Below are positions 31,419 through 40,257 of a DNA stretch of 64,000 bases, one piece after another (position 1 is the stretch's first letter; the number at the start of each line of letters is the position of its first letter). The notes under the pieces were generated by a model that had not been told where the DNA came from, ran no database searches, and was given only the letters and a program-made list of their open reading frames with translations. The stretch comes from Paracoccus ravus (GTDB taxonomy: Bacteria > Pseudomonadota > Alphaproteobacteria > Rhodobacterales > Rhodobacteraceae), in assembly GCF_004522175.1 (NCBI RefSeq), contig NZ_SDEB01000002.1, positions 124,001 through 188,000 of the forward strand. Direction: 5' to 3'. A program made the translations under genes and the position numbers.

Positions 31419-31552
31419 CCACATTGCCAATAAATCGGCGCGCATCGGCAAAACGCGGAACCGGTGCCCGGTCACGCAAGTTTGAACTGAAGCGGGTCGA
31501 TTATTATGTGAAGCCGGCACAGCCGCAGAACTGGAGCAGCAAGAACACCGAC

Positions 31553-32983
31553 ATGTCCCTGAATACCCTTTCCGGGCGATTCGCACTGCTTACGGGGATA
31601 TTTGTCCTTCTGGCCGAATTGCTGATCTTGCTGCCCTCCCTCGCCAATTATCGGCTCGACTATCTCGAATCGCGTCTCGAGCGGGCCCAGATCGCGAGCC
31701 TCGCGCTTTTGGCGACAGATGAGTCTCTGGCCTCGGAACTCGAGGCCGAGCTTCTCGAAAACGCCGATGTGTTCAACGTGGTGCTGCGGCGCAACGACGT
31801 TCGCCAACTGGTTCTCTCATCGCCGATTCCGGGGCCGATCGCCGCGACCTACGACCTGCGGCACCAGAGCTTCTGGACCTCGGCGCGCGATGCGGTCGCG
31901 CAGCTGACCGATCACGAGGATCGCGTGATTCGCGTCATCGGCGCGCCTGTGAACCAGGCCGGGCAACTGATCGAGATCACGATGAATACGGCAAGCCTGC
32001 GGCGTGAGATGCTGGATTATGGCTTGCGGCTCTTGGCGATTTCGGCCGCCTTCTCGATCCTGACGGCGCTGCTCTTGAACGTTGCGGCCCAGCGGATGCT
32101 GCTGGTTCCGATCCGCCGCGTCATCAATCACATGACCGCCTATGCCAATGCCCCCGAGGATGCGCGTTCGATCATCACGCCGACGGCGCGGCTGGCCGAG
32201 TTGAACGAGGCCGAGACCGCCTTGGCCGCCATGCAGCGCACCGTCACCTCGTCGCTGAAGCAAAAGGCGCGTCTGGCGCAGCTTGGTCAGGCCGTGGCCC
32301 GGATCAGCCATGACCTGCGCAATATCCTCACCACTGCCCAGATCTTTGCGGACCGGCTGGAGACCAGCGCCGACCCCGCGGTGCGGCGTGCGGCTCCGAA
32401 ACTGGTGAATTCGATCAGCCGGGCGGTGAACCTGTGCGAGACGACGCTGGCCTTCGGCAAGGCCGAGGAACCCGCCCCGTCTCTGTCGCGCTTCAACCTT
32501 GCCGCTTTGGTCGCCGAAGTCACCGAGGCCGAGGCGCTTGCCGCCGCCACCACCGAGGATGCCCCGCCGATCGAATTTCTCACCGATGTTCCGGCTGGCA
32601 TGATGATCCGCGCCGATCGCGAGCAATTGTTCCGCGTCCTGTCCAACCTCGCGCGGAATGCGCGACAGGCCATCGAGATCACCCGCAAGCCCGGAACCAT
32701 CGAGATCGGCGCGAGCGAAGATGAAAGCGAATGGCAGATCCGGGTCGGGGATACCGGGCCGGGCCTGCCGCAAAAGGCGCGCGATCACCTGTTCGAGCCC
32801 TTCTCGGGCGGATCGCGCAAAGGCGGAACCGGGCTGGGACTCGCGATCGCCGCGGATCTCCTGCGCAGTCACGGGGGCCGGCTCGACCTGTTGCGCAGCG
32901 ACCAGGACGGGACCCAGTTCTCGCTGCATCTGCCGCGCGACCTTGCCGCGCTGCCGATGCGCGACGAAGCTGGCCTCGTGTAA
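31553..32983 (+). CDS. Membrane-bound sensor histidine kinase
   Basis: A 476-residue sensor with two membrane helices (about residues 10-30 and 155-180) flanking a periplasmic region, then a HAMP-like linker. The phospho-acceptor is histidine 253 in RISHDLRN, with an N box (NLARNARQAIE), G1 GDTGPGLP and G2 GGTGLGLAIA in the ATPase domain. The start MSLNTLSGRF fits homologues; the ribosome site is weak. No response regulator gene is adjacent, so the partner is elsewhere. It is divergent from rpmH. Confidence 0.92.
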   Translation: MSLNTLSGRFALLTGIFVLLAELLILLPSLANYRLDYLESRLERAQIASLALLATDESLASELEAELLENADVFNVVLRRNDVRQLVLSSPIPGPIAATYDLRHQSFWTSARDAVAQLTDHEDRVIRVIGAPVNQAGQLIEITMNTASLRREMLDYGLRLLAISAAFSILTALLLNVAAQRMLLVPIRRVINHMTAYANAPEDARSIITPTARLAELNEAETALAAMQRTVTSSLKQKARLAQLGQAVARISHDLRNILTTAQIFADRLETSADPAVRRAAPKLVNSISRAVNLCETTLAFGKAEEPAPSLSRFNLAALVAEVTEAEALAAATTEDAPPIEFLTDVPAGMMIRADREQLFRVLSNLARNARQAIEITRKPGTIEIGASEDESEWQIRVGDTGPGLPQKARDHLFEPFSGGSRKGGTGLGLAIAADLLRSHGGRLDLLRSDQDGTQFSLHLPRDLAALPMRDEAGLV

Positions 32984-33031
32984 GTCGTCAAAGTTTTTTT
33001 GCCGGTCTTGGGCAAATGGCGATTTTTGGCC

Positions 33032-33060
33032 TTGCGCCCCCCGGCACCTGTCTCTAAATC
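33032..33060 (+). promoter_or_regulatory. Putative promoter of first tRNA-Arg
   Basis: TTGCGC (33032-33037) and TAAATC (33055-33060) have a 17-base spacer. The -10 ends 13 bases before the tRNA. The same distance occurs at the tRNA-Met gene in this window. Confidence 0.5.
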
Positions 33061-33073
33061 ACCGCCTCACAGC

Positions 33074-33150
33074 GGACCCGTAGCTCAGCTGGATAGAGCA
33101 CCAGACTACGAATCTGGGGGTCGGGCGTTCGAATCGCTCCGGGTCCGCCA
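33074..33150 (+). tRNA. tRNA-Arg (ACG), copy 1
   Basis: A 77-base cloverleaf with CCA encoded. The acceptor GGACCCG pairs with CGGGTCC and the discriminator is G. The anticodon stem CCAGA/TCTGG carries ACG, whose A34 is deaminated to inosine to read CGN codons. The T arm is GGGCGTTCGAATCGCTC. Confidence 0.95.
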
Positions 33151-33263
33151 TAGAATACTTTCTCCGGAATGCCTTGCTTCAAGGTCGTTTCGACAGGATT
33201 GATAGAGGCACGGCATCTTGGCTTGCGCAAGCGATGCGATCAAGCTATGCCCCTATCTGTTGC

Positions 33264-33340
33264 GGACCCGTAGCTCAGCTGGATAGAGCACCAGACTACG
33301 AATCTGGGGGTCGGGCGTTCGAATCGCTCCGGGTCCGCCA
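33264..33340 (+). tRNA. tRNA-Arg (ACG), copy 2
   Basis: This copy is identical over its whole length to the copy ending at 33150, and the two preceding bases GC also match. The 113-base spacer between the copies is not related to the flanks. The copies may be co-transcribed, since no second promoter is evident. Confidence 0.95.
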
Positions 33341-33396
33341 TTTCCCCATCAGACAGAACCCTGGACAGCCGATTGAACCCGCTTCGTATCGGCACG

Positions 33397-33427
33397 AAAA
33401 AGGCGCGGCCGTTTCCAGCCGCGCCCT
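33397..33427 (-). terminator. Rho-independent terminator of RTX protease gene
   Basis: On minus, GGCGCGGC pairs perfectly with GCCGCGCC around an 8-base loop and is followed by TTTTTCG. It begins 18 bases downstream of the protease stop. It may also stop readthrough from the tRNA-Arg side. Confidence 0.8.
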
Positions 33428-33443
33428 GTCTCATTGCAAGCGA

Positions 33444-36400
33444 TCAGAGAATGAAATCGCTTGCCATATAGGCTGAGGCAGAGGTTCCGCCATCCGCGAT
33501 GCGAATGGTCATCTCGGCGTCCGAGTCGCCATCCGTGTTCACCCGGACCCAGGAATGCGCGCCGACATCTTCGACCCAGACCCTCGTGCCGAAGGTCAGT
33601 GTGCCCGAATAGACCCCGGCCAGGTCGATCACATCGCCTCCCGCTGCCCCGGCACCATCGAAGCCCGAGATGAAATCATAATTCGCGATATTGGAATCGG
33701 TCACGCTGAGGAACTGGAACGTGTCCGCGCCAGTCGAGCCGATCAGCGTGTCGAGCCCCGCACCGCCGATCAAGGTATCGTTGCCGCCATTGCCGACCAG
33801 ACGGTCATTGCCGTCGCCCCCGTTGAGCACGTCCGTCCCGTCATTGCCCATCAGCGTGTCATTGCCGTCTCGACCGAACAGGCGGTCATTACCGTCATCT
33901 CCGGTCATGCTGTCATTGCCAGCGTCGCCGTAAAGCGAGTCATTGCCAGCGCCACCCGCCACAGTGTCATTGCCATCGCCCGCAAAGACTCGGTCCTTGC
34001 CGCCGTCCCCGGTCACGCTGTCATCCCCGCCATTGGCGTAGATCCTGTCATTGCCGCCAAGGCCGATAATCGTGTTGGCTGCCGTGCCATTCACGATCAG
34101 GGTGTTTGCCGCGTTGCTTCCGGTGACCGAGGCCGCTCCGCCGACGGTCAGGTTCTCGATGCTGATCAGCCGATCCCGGTTTCCGCTAAACGTGGTCCAG
34201 CCGGTATCGAGGTTGAAAGCGACGGAACTGACCCAATTCAGGTCGTGGATCAGGGTGTCGCGGCCAGCGCCCCCGTCATAGACATCGTCCTCGGCACCCG
34301 ATGCGAACATGCTTTCGGTATCGGTAATGACGTCGTTTCCGCCACCGGCAGAGACGGTATCATTGCCGCCGAGGGCATTGATCGCATTCTTGCCACTGCC
34401 ATTCACGATCAGGACATTCGCGACGGAACTGCCCACGAGGGATGCCGCGCCTGCCACCGTCAGGTTCTCGATATTCAAGAGCCGGTCGCGGTTGCCTCCT
34501 GATGTGGACCAGCCCGTCGTCAGGTTGAAGGCGACACCATTGCCCCAGTTCAGGGTATGGACGAGGGTATCGATTCCCCCGCCGCCATCATAGACATCGT
34601 CGGTACCCACGCCCATACCTTCGGTATCGGTAATGGTATCATCGCCATCACCGGCATTGACCGTGTCATTGCCGCCAAGCGCATTGATCGCATTCGCACC
34701 CGTGCCGTTCACGGTCAGGATATTCGCGACGCTGCTGCCCGTCACCGAGGCGGAACCGCCCACCGTGAGGTTCTCGATATTGAGCAGTCGGTCGCGATTG
34801 GCGCCCATCCATGTCGTCCAGCCGGTATTCAGGTTGAAGGCGACCGTGCTGACCCAGGTCAGATCATGGATGAAGGTGTCGATACCCGCGCCACCGTCAT
34901 AGACATCATCCTCGGCACCGGTCGAGAAAATGCTTTCGGTATCCGTGATGATATCGTCTCCGCCGCCCGCATTAACCGTGTCATTGCCGCCAAGAGCATT
35001 GATCGCATTCGCCCCGGTGCCATTCACGATCAGGACATTCGCGGCGCTGCTGCCGGTCACCGAAGCTGAACCACCTACCGTCAGGTTCTCGATATTGAGC
35101 AGCCGGTCGCGGTTGCCATTAAAGGTCGACCAGCCGGTATTCAGGTTGAAGGCGACGGTGCTGACCCAGTTCAGATCGTGGATCAAGGTGTCGATGCCCG
35201 CGCCGCCGTCATAGTAGTCGTCGTCGCCTGCGCCCATGGCTTGCGTGTCGGTAATGATGTCATCGCCACCGCCCGCATAGACCGTGTCACTGCCCCCGAG
35301 GGCGTTGATGCTATTGGCTCCGCTGCCATTCACGGTCAGGATATTCGCGGCGCTGCTGCCGGTCACCGAGGCGGAGCCGCCGACCGTGAGGTTCTCGATG
35401 TTCAGCAGACGATCGCGGTTGCCATTATAGGTCGACCAGCCGGTATCGAGATTGAAGGCGACGGTGCTGACCCAGTTCAGATCGTGGATCAAGGTGTCGA
35501 TGCCCGCGCCACCGTCGTAGTAATCATCGTCGGCCGAACCCATTCCTTCGGTATCGGTAATGACGTCATTTCCGCCGCCCGCATAGACCGTGTCGCTGCC
35601 CCCGAGGGCGTTTATCGCGTTGTCTCCCGAGCCGTTCACGATCAGCAGATTCGCGACGTTGCTGCCCGTCACCGATGCGTCACCACCGACCGTGAGGTTC
35701 TCGATATTCAACAGACGGTCACGGTTGCCATTATAGGTCGACCAGCCGGTATTGAGATTGAAGGCGACGGTGCTGACCCAGTTCAGATCATGGATGAGGG
35801 TGTCGATGCCCGCGCCGCCATCGTAATAGTCGTTCTCGGTGTCGAACATGGCAAGGATATCGACGATGACGTCATTGCCATCCTGGCCATAGACCGTATC
35901 CATCCCGGCATTGGCCTGAACGCGGTCGTTTCCGGCCCCAGCCCAGATGGTGTTATTGGCCTGGTTGCCATAGATGGTGTCATTGCCGCTGCCGCCAATC
36001 ACGTTCTCGATCAGCGAACGTGTATCTCCGTTGTAAAGCAGGGCGTTATAGACATTGCCGCTGGCAAAATTGCCGTCGCCCAGGTTGGCCCGCTGGACCG
36101 TGGATACCAGCGAGGATGAGCCCGGATTGAGGTTCACGGTCATATTGGTCGTATAGGCCGAGAAATTGTAGGTATCCGTCCCGCCACCATCCCAGACGGT
36201 CATGAAGACCCGGTTGGCACCGGGAGTGATGACAATGTTGCCATTGACCGAGGTGGTGCCCGTGGTCGGGTTCCACACATAGCTGGTATTTCCGGAATTG
36301 GTCGAGAAATCAGCGCCATACATATGCTGCAGGGCGGCGATGTCATACATCATATAAGTCTGGGCATAGCCGAATGTCTCGTTCGAATAGCCGCCCACAA

Positions 36401-37328
36401 GCGGATCGCCCACATAGCTGCGATAGGTCATCACCGTATATTCCATCGCATCCAGATTGGCCGGCATTGCGCCAAAGCCCCAGGTCTCTTGACCGTGCTT
36501 CAGCCCAAGCGCATGGCCGATCTCATGCAGGACGGTGTGCCAATGGTAATTGCCCATCACCGGCGTTCTGCCCGAGCCGCCAAAGAAGATATCCCCGCCC
36601 TCGACGCTGCTGCTGGGATAATAGCCATAGGCGGTGCTGGGATTGCTGGTATTGGCGAGGCGGATCGTTCCTCCGCCGCCGCTGCCGAAATTGATCGTCA
36701 GATTGGTAAAGCCCTCGACCGAGAAGCCGGCGGCCCCGACAGGCTGCGTGAAATTATCCGCGTTCAGCGCGAAATGCGTCGCCATCTGCTGGTCGGCATT
36801 CACTTGCTGAAAATTGCTGAACAACTCGTCATGGCCTGCCTGATACTGAGCCGCCGAGGTGGGAAAGGAATAGCTGATGACGCCGTCGCTCCAGCGATTG
36901 CCCTGAATCAGTCCGTCGATGCCCTGATTGCCGGTCGCGCCGACAGCAACGACCGGATCACCCGAGCCGTTCTCGGCCCGCGGGTCGGAACCGTCCGTCA
37001 TGTCCGGGTCCGAAGGTTCGGATTCCTCGGCCGGAGCCGCCGCCATTGACCCCGCGCCCAGAACCTCGCCACCAAAGCCGGGAAATGCGTCCGAGCCGTC
37101 GTCTTCAGCAGGCGCCGCGCCCGGGACCGCAGCCTTGGCGGCATCGGAGCCGAGCATTTCCTCTGCGCCGAACAATCCGATCAGGACGTCTTTCCAGTTC
37201 CATGCCTTGCCAGAGTCGCGGTTTTCCTCATCCGCCCCGCTCTCTCGGGGGGGATATCCATAGATGGAGTCGTCCAGGCCCCTTCCGCCCAGGACACCAT
37301 CGCCACTGGTTTCGTCTGAAATAGCCAT
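33444..37328 (-). CDS. RTX serralysin-type metalloprotease with six internal ~102-residue repeats
   Basis: A 1294-residue acidic protein with no Sec signal, as expected for type I secretion. After an acidic low-complexity N-terminus (1-135), the M10 protease domain has the zinc motif HEIGHALGLKH (268-278) and a Met-turn region VMTYRSY (about 299-305). Residues 485-1101 are six repeats of 102-105 residues, each with DGGAGIDTLIHDLNW and RLLNIENLTVGG. Then follow classic GGxGNDxL calcium repeats (about 1102-1200) and a hydrophobic C-terminus SDFIL, a typical export signal. AGGAGG precedes the ATG. No type I transporter gene lies nearby. Confidence 0.93.
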   Translation of the reverse strand: MAISDETSGDGVLGGRGLDDSIYGYPPRESGADEENRDSGKAWNWKDVLIGLFGAEEMLGSDAAKAAVPGAAPAEDDGSDAFPGFGGEVLGAGSMAAAPAEESEPSDPDMTDGSDPRAENGSGDPVVAVGATGNQGIDGLIQGNRWSDGVISYSFPTSAAQYQAGHDELFSNFQQVNADQQMATHFALNADNFTQPVGAAGFSVEGFTNLTINFGSGGGGTIRLANTSNPSTAYGYYPSSSVEGGDIFFGGSGRTPVMGNYHWHTVLHEIGHALGLKHGQETWGFGAMPANLDAMEYTVMTYRSYVGDPLVGGYSNETFGYAQTYMMYDIAALQHMYGADFSTNSGNTSYVWNPTTGTTSVNGNIVITPGANRVFMTVWDGGGTDTYNFSAYTTNMTVNLNPGSSSLVSTVQRANLGDGNFASGNVYNALLYNGDTRSLIENVIGGSGNDTIYGNQANNTIWAGAGNDRVQANAGMDTVYGQDGNDVIVDILAMFDTENDYYDGGAGIDTLIHDLNWVSTVAFNLNTGWSTYNGNRDRLLNIENLTVGGDASVTGSNVANLLIVNGSGDNAINALGGSDTVYAGGGNDVITDTEGMGSADDDYYDGGAGIDTLIHDLNWVSTVAFNLDTGWSTYNGNRDRLLNIENLTVGGSASVTGSSAANILTVNGSGANSINALGGSDTVYAGGGDDIITDTQAMGAGDDDYYDGGAGIDTLIHDLNWVSTVAFNLNTGWSTFNGNRDRLLNIENLTVGGSASVTGSSAANVLIVNGTGANAINALGGNDTVNAGGGDDIITDTESIFSTGAEDDVYDGGAGIDTFIHDLTWVSTVAFNLNTGWTTWMGANRDRLLNIENLTVGGSASVTGSSVANILTVNGTGANAINALGGNDTVNAGDGDDTITDTEGMGVGTDDVYDGGGGIDTLVHTLNWGNGVAFNLTTGWSTSGGNRDRLLNIENLTVAGAASLVGSSVANVLIVNGSGKNAINALGGNDTVSAGGGNDVITDTESMFASGAEDDVYDGGAGRDTLIHDLNWVSSVAFNLDTGWTTFSGNRDRLISIENLTVGGAASVTGSNAANTLIVNGTAANTIIGLGGNDRIYANGGDDSVTGDGGKDRVFAGDGNDTVAGGAGNDSLYGDAGNDSMTGDDGNDRLFGRDGNDTLMGNDGTDVLNGGDGNDRLVGNGGNDTLIGGAGLDTLIGSTGADTFQFLSVTDSNIANYDFISGFDGAGAAGGDVIDLAGVYSGTLTFGTRVWVEDVGAHSWVRVNTDGDSDAEMTIRIADGGTSASAYMASDFIL
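34026..35876 (-). repeat. Six tandem ~306-base repeats inside the RTX protease gene
   Basis: Unit lengths are 102, 102, 102, 105, 102 and 104 codons from the N-terminal side. Units 1-3 are the most alike at DNA level, with long runs of near-identity around the VSTVAFNL and RLLNIENL segments. Units 4-6 diverge more and carry small in-frame insertions (for example TGAEDD). The pattern suggests expansion by unequal recombination, with recent homogenisation at the N-terminal end of the array. Confidence 0.9.
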
Positions 37329-37640
37329 AATACCCTCCTTGGTCTTTTCGACGAAATCGAAACAGATCCGGCAATCAGGCTAGTCCTGCGCCGTGAAACG
37401 GGCGTGAATGAAACTGGAATATTTGCGAAACTTTCGCCCAGAATGCGCAATTGAATTTCATCCTCATGGGCTACCATTCAAGCCAATTGCTTAATCAGCA
37501 AGGAATTCCGCATTGCAGCAGCAAACGTCCCGCAGGCCGAGCAGGGCGGCGAGAAATTTTTCGCGGGACGAAGTCCGGAGGACTTGCATGATTTCCACGC
37601 CGCTTGATCTCTGCTTCAAGCCTCCCGAAAGGAAGGCCTG
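37329..37640. other. Region upstream of RTX protease, no gene seen
   Basis: These 312 bases are A/T-richer than the flanks, hold the AGGAGG ribosome site of the protease gene at the left end and presumably its promoter. I could not choose a convincing promoter pair. No frame here resembles a known protein with confidence. Confidence 0.6.
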
Positions 37641-37880
37641 ATGGGACAACCGCCTGTTTCTGGGAGCCGCAGTTTGGCGGGGGGCGTCGGGTTCGATAAT
37701 TGGAACACCATGTTCCGGGGCTTTGAACGATGGGCCAAGGGTGGCCGCTTCCGAACGCCTCCGAGATCCGTGGGATGGACTCTCGGCCGGCAGACAAGGC
37801 CGACAGCACGGACTGGCGGCTTGCCGCTTGGACGCATGGGGCGCAAGCGCCGTCATCCCACCCAAAGCGAACCGGAAATT
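37641..37880 (+). pseudogene. Relic of an IS5-family transposase
   Basis: Three fragments recall IS5-type transposases: DNRLFLGAAVWR (from 37645), FDNWNTMFRGFERWAKGG (near 37690-37745) and AVIPPKANRKFL (from 37849). The first and third share a frame; the second is in another, so there are frameshifts, and the segment between second and third is far too short, so an internal deletion removed most of the catalytic core. No inverted repeats were identified. It is a dead remnant. Confidence 0.65.
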
Positions 37881-37980
37881 CCTGGTCAAAGCCCTGCACT
37901 AGGCAAAGACGGCATGGCATTACGCTGTCGGATGATCTCTCGAAGCAACCACCATGGCATCGCGCTGAATAGCCGCGGAT

Positions 37981-40254
37981 CTAGTGCCGGGCGAGCCAGT
38001 CGGTCACCGCGGGTCGCAGATTGGTATCGCCGCGCTCGCGCGCCTCGTCCAGCACGCGCCTAAGCTCGTTCAAGTCGATGCGGCGGATAAGATGCTTGAC
38101 CGGCCCGATCGAGGCCGGACGCATCGACAGGCGGCGGAAACCCAGCGCGGCGAAAGTCACCGCCTCGATGGGCCGGCCCGCATCCTCGCCGCAAAATGAG
38201 ACCGGAACGCGGGCTTCGGCACAGCGGTCCAGGATCTGCTCGAGCAGGTTGATGAAGCTGGTGCTGAGCGAATCATAGCGCCGACGCACCCGTTCATTCT
38301 CGCGGTCGGCAGCAAAGAAGAACTGCTTCAGATCATTCCCGCCCACCGAGATGAAATCGCACATCTCGAAGAATTTCTTCGGGGCAAAGGCCAGCGAAGG
38401 GGTTTCCAGCATTGCCCCCACGCGGACATCGGTCGGCACCTCATGACCCAGGCGCTGCTCGCGGGCGAATTGCTCCATCAGCAGGCGGTGGGCCTGTTCG
38501 AATTCGCCCATCTCGGTGATGAAGGGGAACATGACATGCAAGGGCCGACCGACCGAGGCGCGGATCAGCGCCTGAAGCTGCATCCGGAGCACCCCGCGCT
38601 TGTCAAGGCCGACACGGATCGCCCTCCAGCCCATCGCCGGATTGGGCTCGTCCTGCGGCTTCATGTAAGGCAGCACCTTGTCCGAGCCGATATCCAGCGT
38701 GCGGAACAGAACCGGCTTGCCCTGCGCGTTTTCAAGAACGGTGCTGTAAAGCGCCGCCAATTCTCCGCGCCGGGGCACGCGGGTCCGTGCGAGAAACTGC
38801 AATTCTGTGCGGAACAGCCCCACCCCCTCGGCCCCCGAACTTTCAAGGCTCGGCAGGTCGGCCATGAGACCCGCATTCATGTAGAGTTGAATCGTCGTGC
38901 CGCATGTTCCCGTCGCGGGAAGGTCGCGCAGACCGGCATAGCGTTTCTGCGCCTCGGCCTGCATCGCCATCTTGTCGTGGAAGGCCTTGGTGATGGTCTC
39001 TTCGGGGCGCAAATGGACGATGCCCATATCGCCATCGACCAGAATTTCGTCGCCGTTCAGCGCCTCCGAGGTGATGCGATCGGCATGGATGACCAGCGGA
39101 ATCGCCAGCGCCCGCGCGACCACCGTGGCATGGCTTCCGACCGAACCCTCTTCCAGCACCACGCCGCGCAGTCTGCGGCCGTAATCCAGCAGTTCCGCCG
39201 GGCCGATATTGCGCGCGACAAGGATCGGATCGACGGGCATCTCGGCTCCGGTATCCCGGCCCTGCCCGGTCAGAATGCGCAAGAGCCGGTTCGACAGGTC
39301 GTCAAGATCATGCAGCCGATCCCGCAGATAGGGATCGGCGGCGCTTTCCAGCCGCGCGCGGGCCTGACTTTGCTCTTTTTCCACCGCGGCCTCGGCCGAG
39401 AGACCCAGGTCGATCGCCTCTTCCATCCGACGCAGCCAGCTGCGCGAATGCGCGAACATGCGGTAGGTCTCGAGCACCTCGGCGCTGTCGCCAGATCCCA
39501 TGTCATGATCCGCCAACAATGTGTCGACGGTCATCCGCAGCATCGCCACGGCCTCGCCCAGACGTGCCTTTTCCTTTTGCGGGTCCTCGCCCACCGGGTT
39601 GGTGACAACGACGCGCGGCTCGTGCAGCCAGACACGCCCTTCGGCCACACCCTCTTGCCCGGTGCCGCCGCGGAACATGATCGGAAAATGGTGCTGCAGC
39701 GGCATGCCATCCGAGGACGAACCCAGAAAGGCCCCGAGCTCGGCCATTTCGGCCAGGACCATGGCGACGACCTCAAGGCCGTAGACCTCGTCCTCGCTGA
39801 ACTGGCGGACGTCGCGCGATTGTACGACCAGCACGCCCAGCCTTTCGCCGACGCGCTGGATCGGCACGCCCAGAAAACTGGAAAACACCTCTTCGCCCGT
39901 CTCGGGCATGTAGCGGAAGCCGGGTTCGGAGGGCGCGTCCGCCGTGTTCACATGACGGCCGGACCGCGCCACGCGCCCGACCAGCCCCTCGCCAAGACGC
40001 AGGCGGGTCTTGTGCACCGATTGCGGGTTCAGCCCCTCGGTGGCGCAGAGTTCAAGCGTTTCGGGATCGCGGAACAGATAGATCGAGCAGACCTGCGTGC
40101 CCATCGAATCCGCAATGTGATGGGTGATCTGATCCAGACGCGCCTGCCCGTCTCCGGGCGCGGCCAGGATCTCGCGCAAACGCAGAAGCAGCTTGCGCGA
40201 GTCGCTTTCCTTGCGTTCGGGCACGGATCCTCCGATCACGGCCCGAGTACTCAT
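37981..40254 (-). CDS. ptsP: Phosphoenolpyruvate-protein phosphotransferase PtsP (EI-Ntr)
   Basis: A 757-residue enzyme I of the nitrogen PTS. It has an N-terminal GAF sensor domain (about residues 30-170, often binding glutamine), the phosphohistidine domain with SVGSHATVVARAL, and a PEP-binding TIM barrel with GLFRTELQFL, FRTLDIGSDK and the C-terminal SVGGNDLKQFF and SFCGEDAG. It phosphorylates an NPr protein that controls PtsN. It follows lysC by 3 bases; the lysC-ptsP order is common in alphaproteobacteria. Confidence 0.96.
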   Translation of the reverse strand: MSTRAVIGGSVPERKESDSRKLLLRLREILAAPGDGQARLDQITHHIADSMGTQVCSIYLFRDPETLELCATEGLNPQSVHKTRLRLGEGLVGRVARSGRHVNTADAPSEPGFRYMPETGEEVFSSFLGVPIQRVGERLGVLVVQSRDVRQFSEDEVYGLEVVAMVLAEMAELGAFLGSSSDGMPLQHHFPIMFRGGTGQEGVAEGRVWLHEPRVVVTNPVGEDPQKEKARLGEAVAMLRMTVDTLLADHDMGSGDSAEVLETYRMFAHSRSWLRRMEEAIDLGLSAEAAVEKEQSQARARLESAADPYLRDRLHDLDDLSNRLLRILTGQGRDTGAEMPVDPILVARNIGPAELLDYGRRLRGVVLEEGSVGSHATVVARALAIPLVIHADRITSEALNGDEILVDGDMGIVHLRPEETITKAFHDKMAMQAEAQKRYAGLRDLPATGTCGTTIQLYMNAGLMADLPSLESSGAEGVGLFRTELQFLARTRVPRRGELAALYSTVLENAQGKPVLFRTLDIGSDKVLPYMKPQDEPNPAMGWRAIRVGLDKRGVLRMQLQALIRASVGRPLHVMFPFITEMGEFEQAHRLLMEQFAREQRLGHEVPTDVRVGAMLETPSLAFAPKKFFEMCDFISVGGNDLKQFFFAADRENERVRRRYDSLSTSFINLLEQILDRCAEARVPVSFCGEDAGRPIEAVTFAALGFRRLSMRPASIGPVKHLIRRIDLNELRRVLDEARERGDTNLRPAVTDWLARH

Positions 40255-40257
40255 TCT

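Noticed and set aside
34026-35876. Regular ~306-base repeats, first considered as a CRISPR-like or satellite array
   Set aside because: The repeats keep a single reading frame and encode RTX modules, with no spacers.
37491-37920. Minus-strand frames over the IS5 relic region, including a short SREKFLAALLGLR segment
   Set aside because: It weakly recalls an IS transposase C-terminus, but it is on the opposite strand to the better IS5 fragments and too short to support a call.
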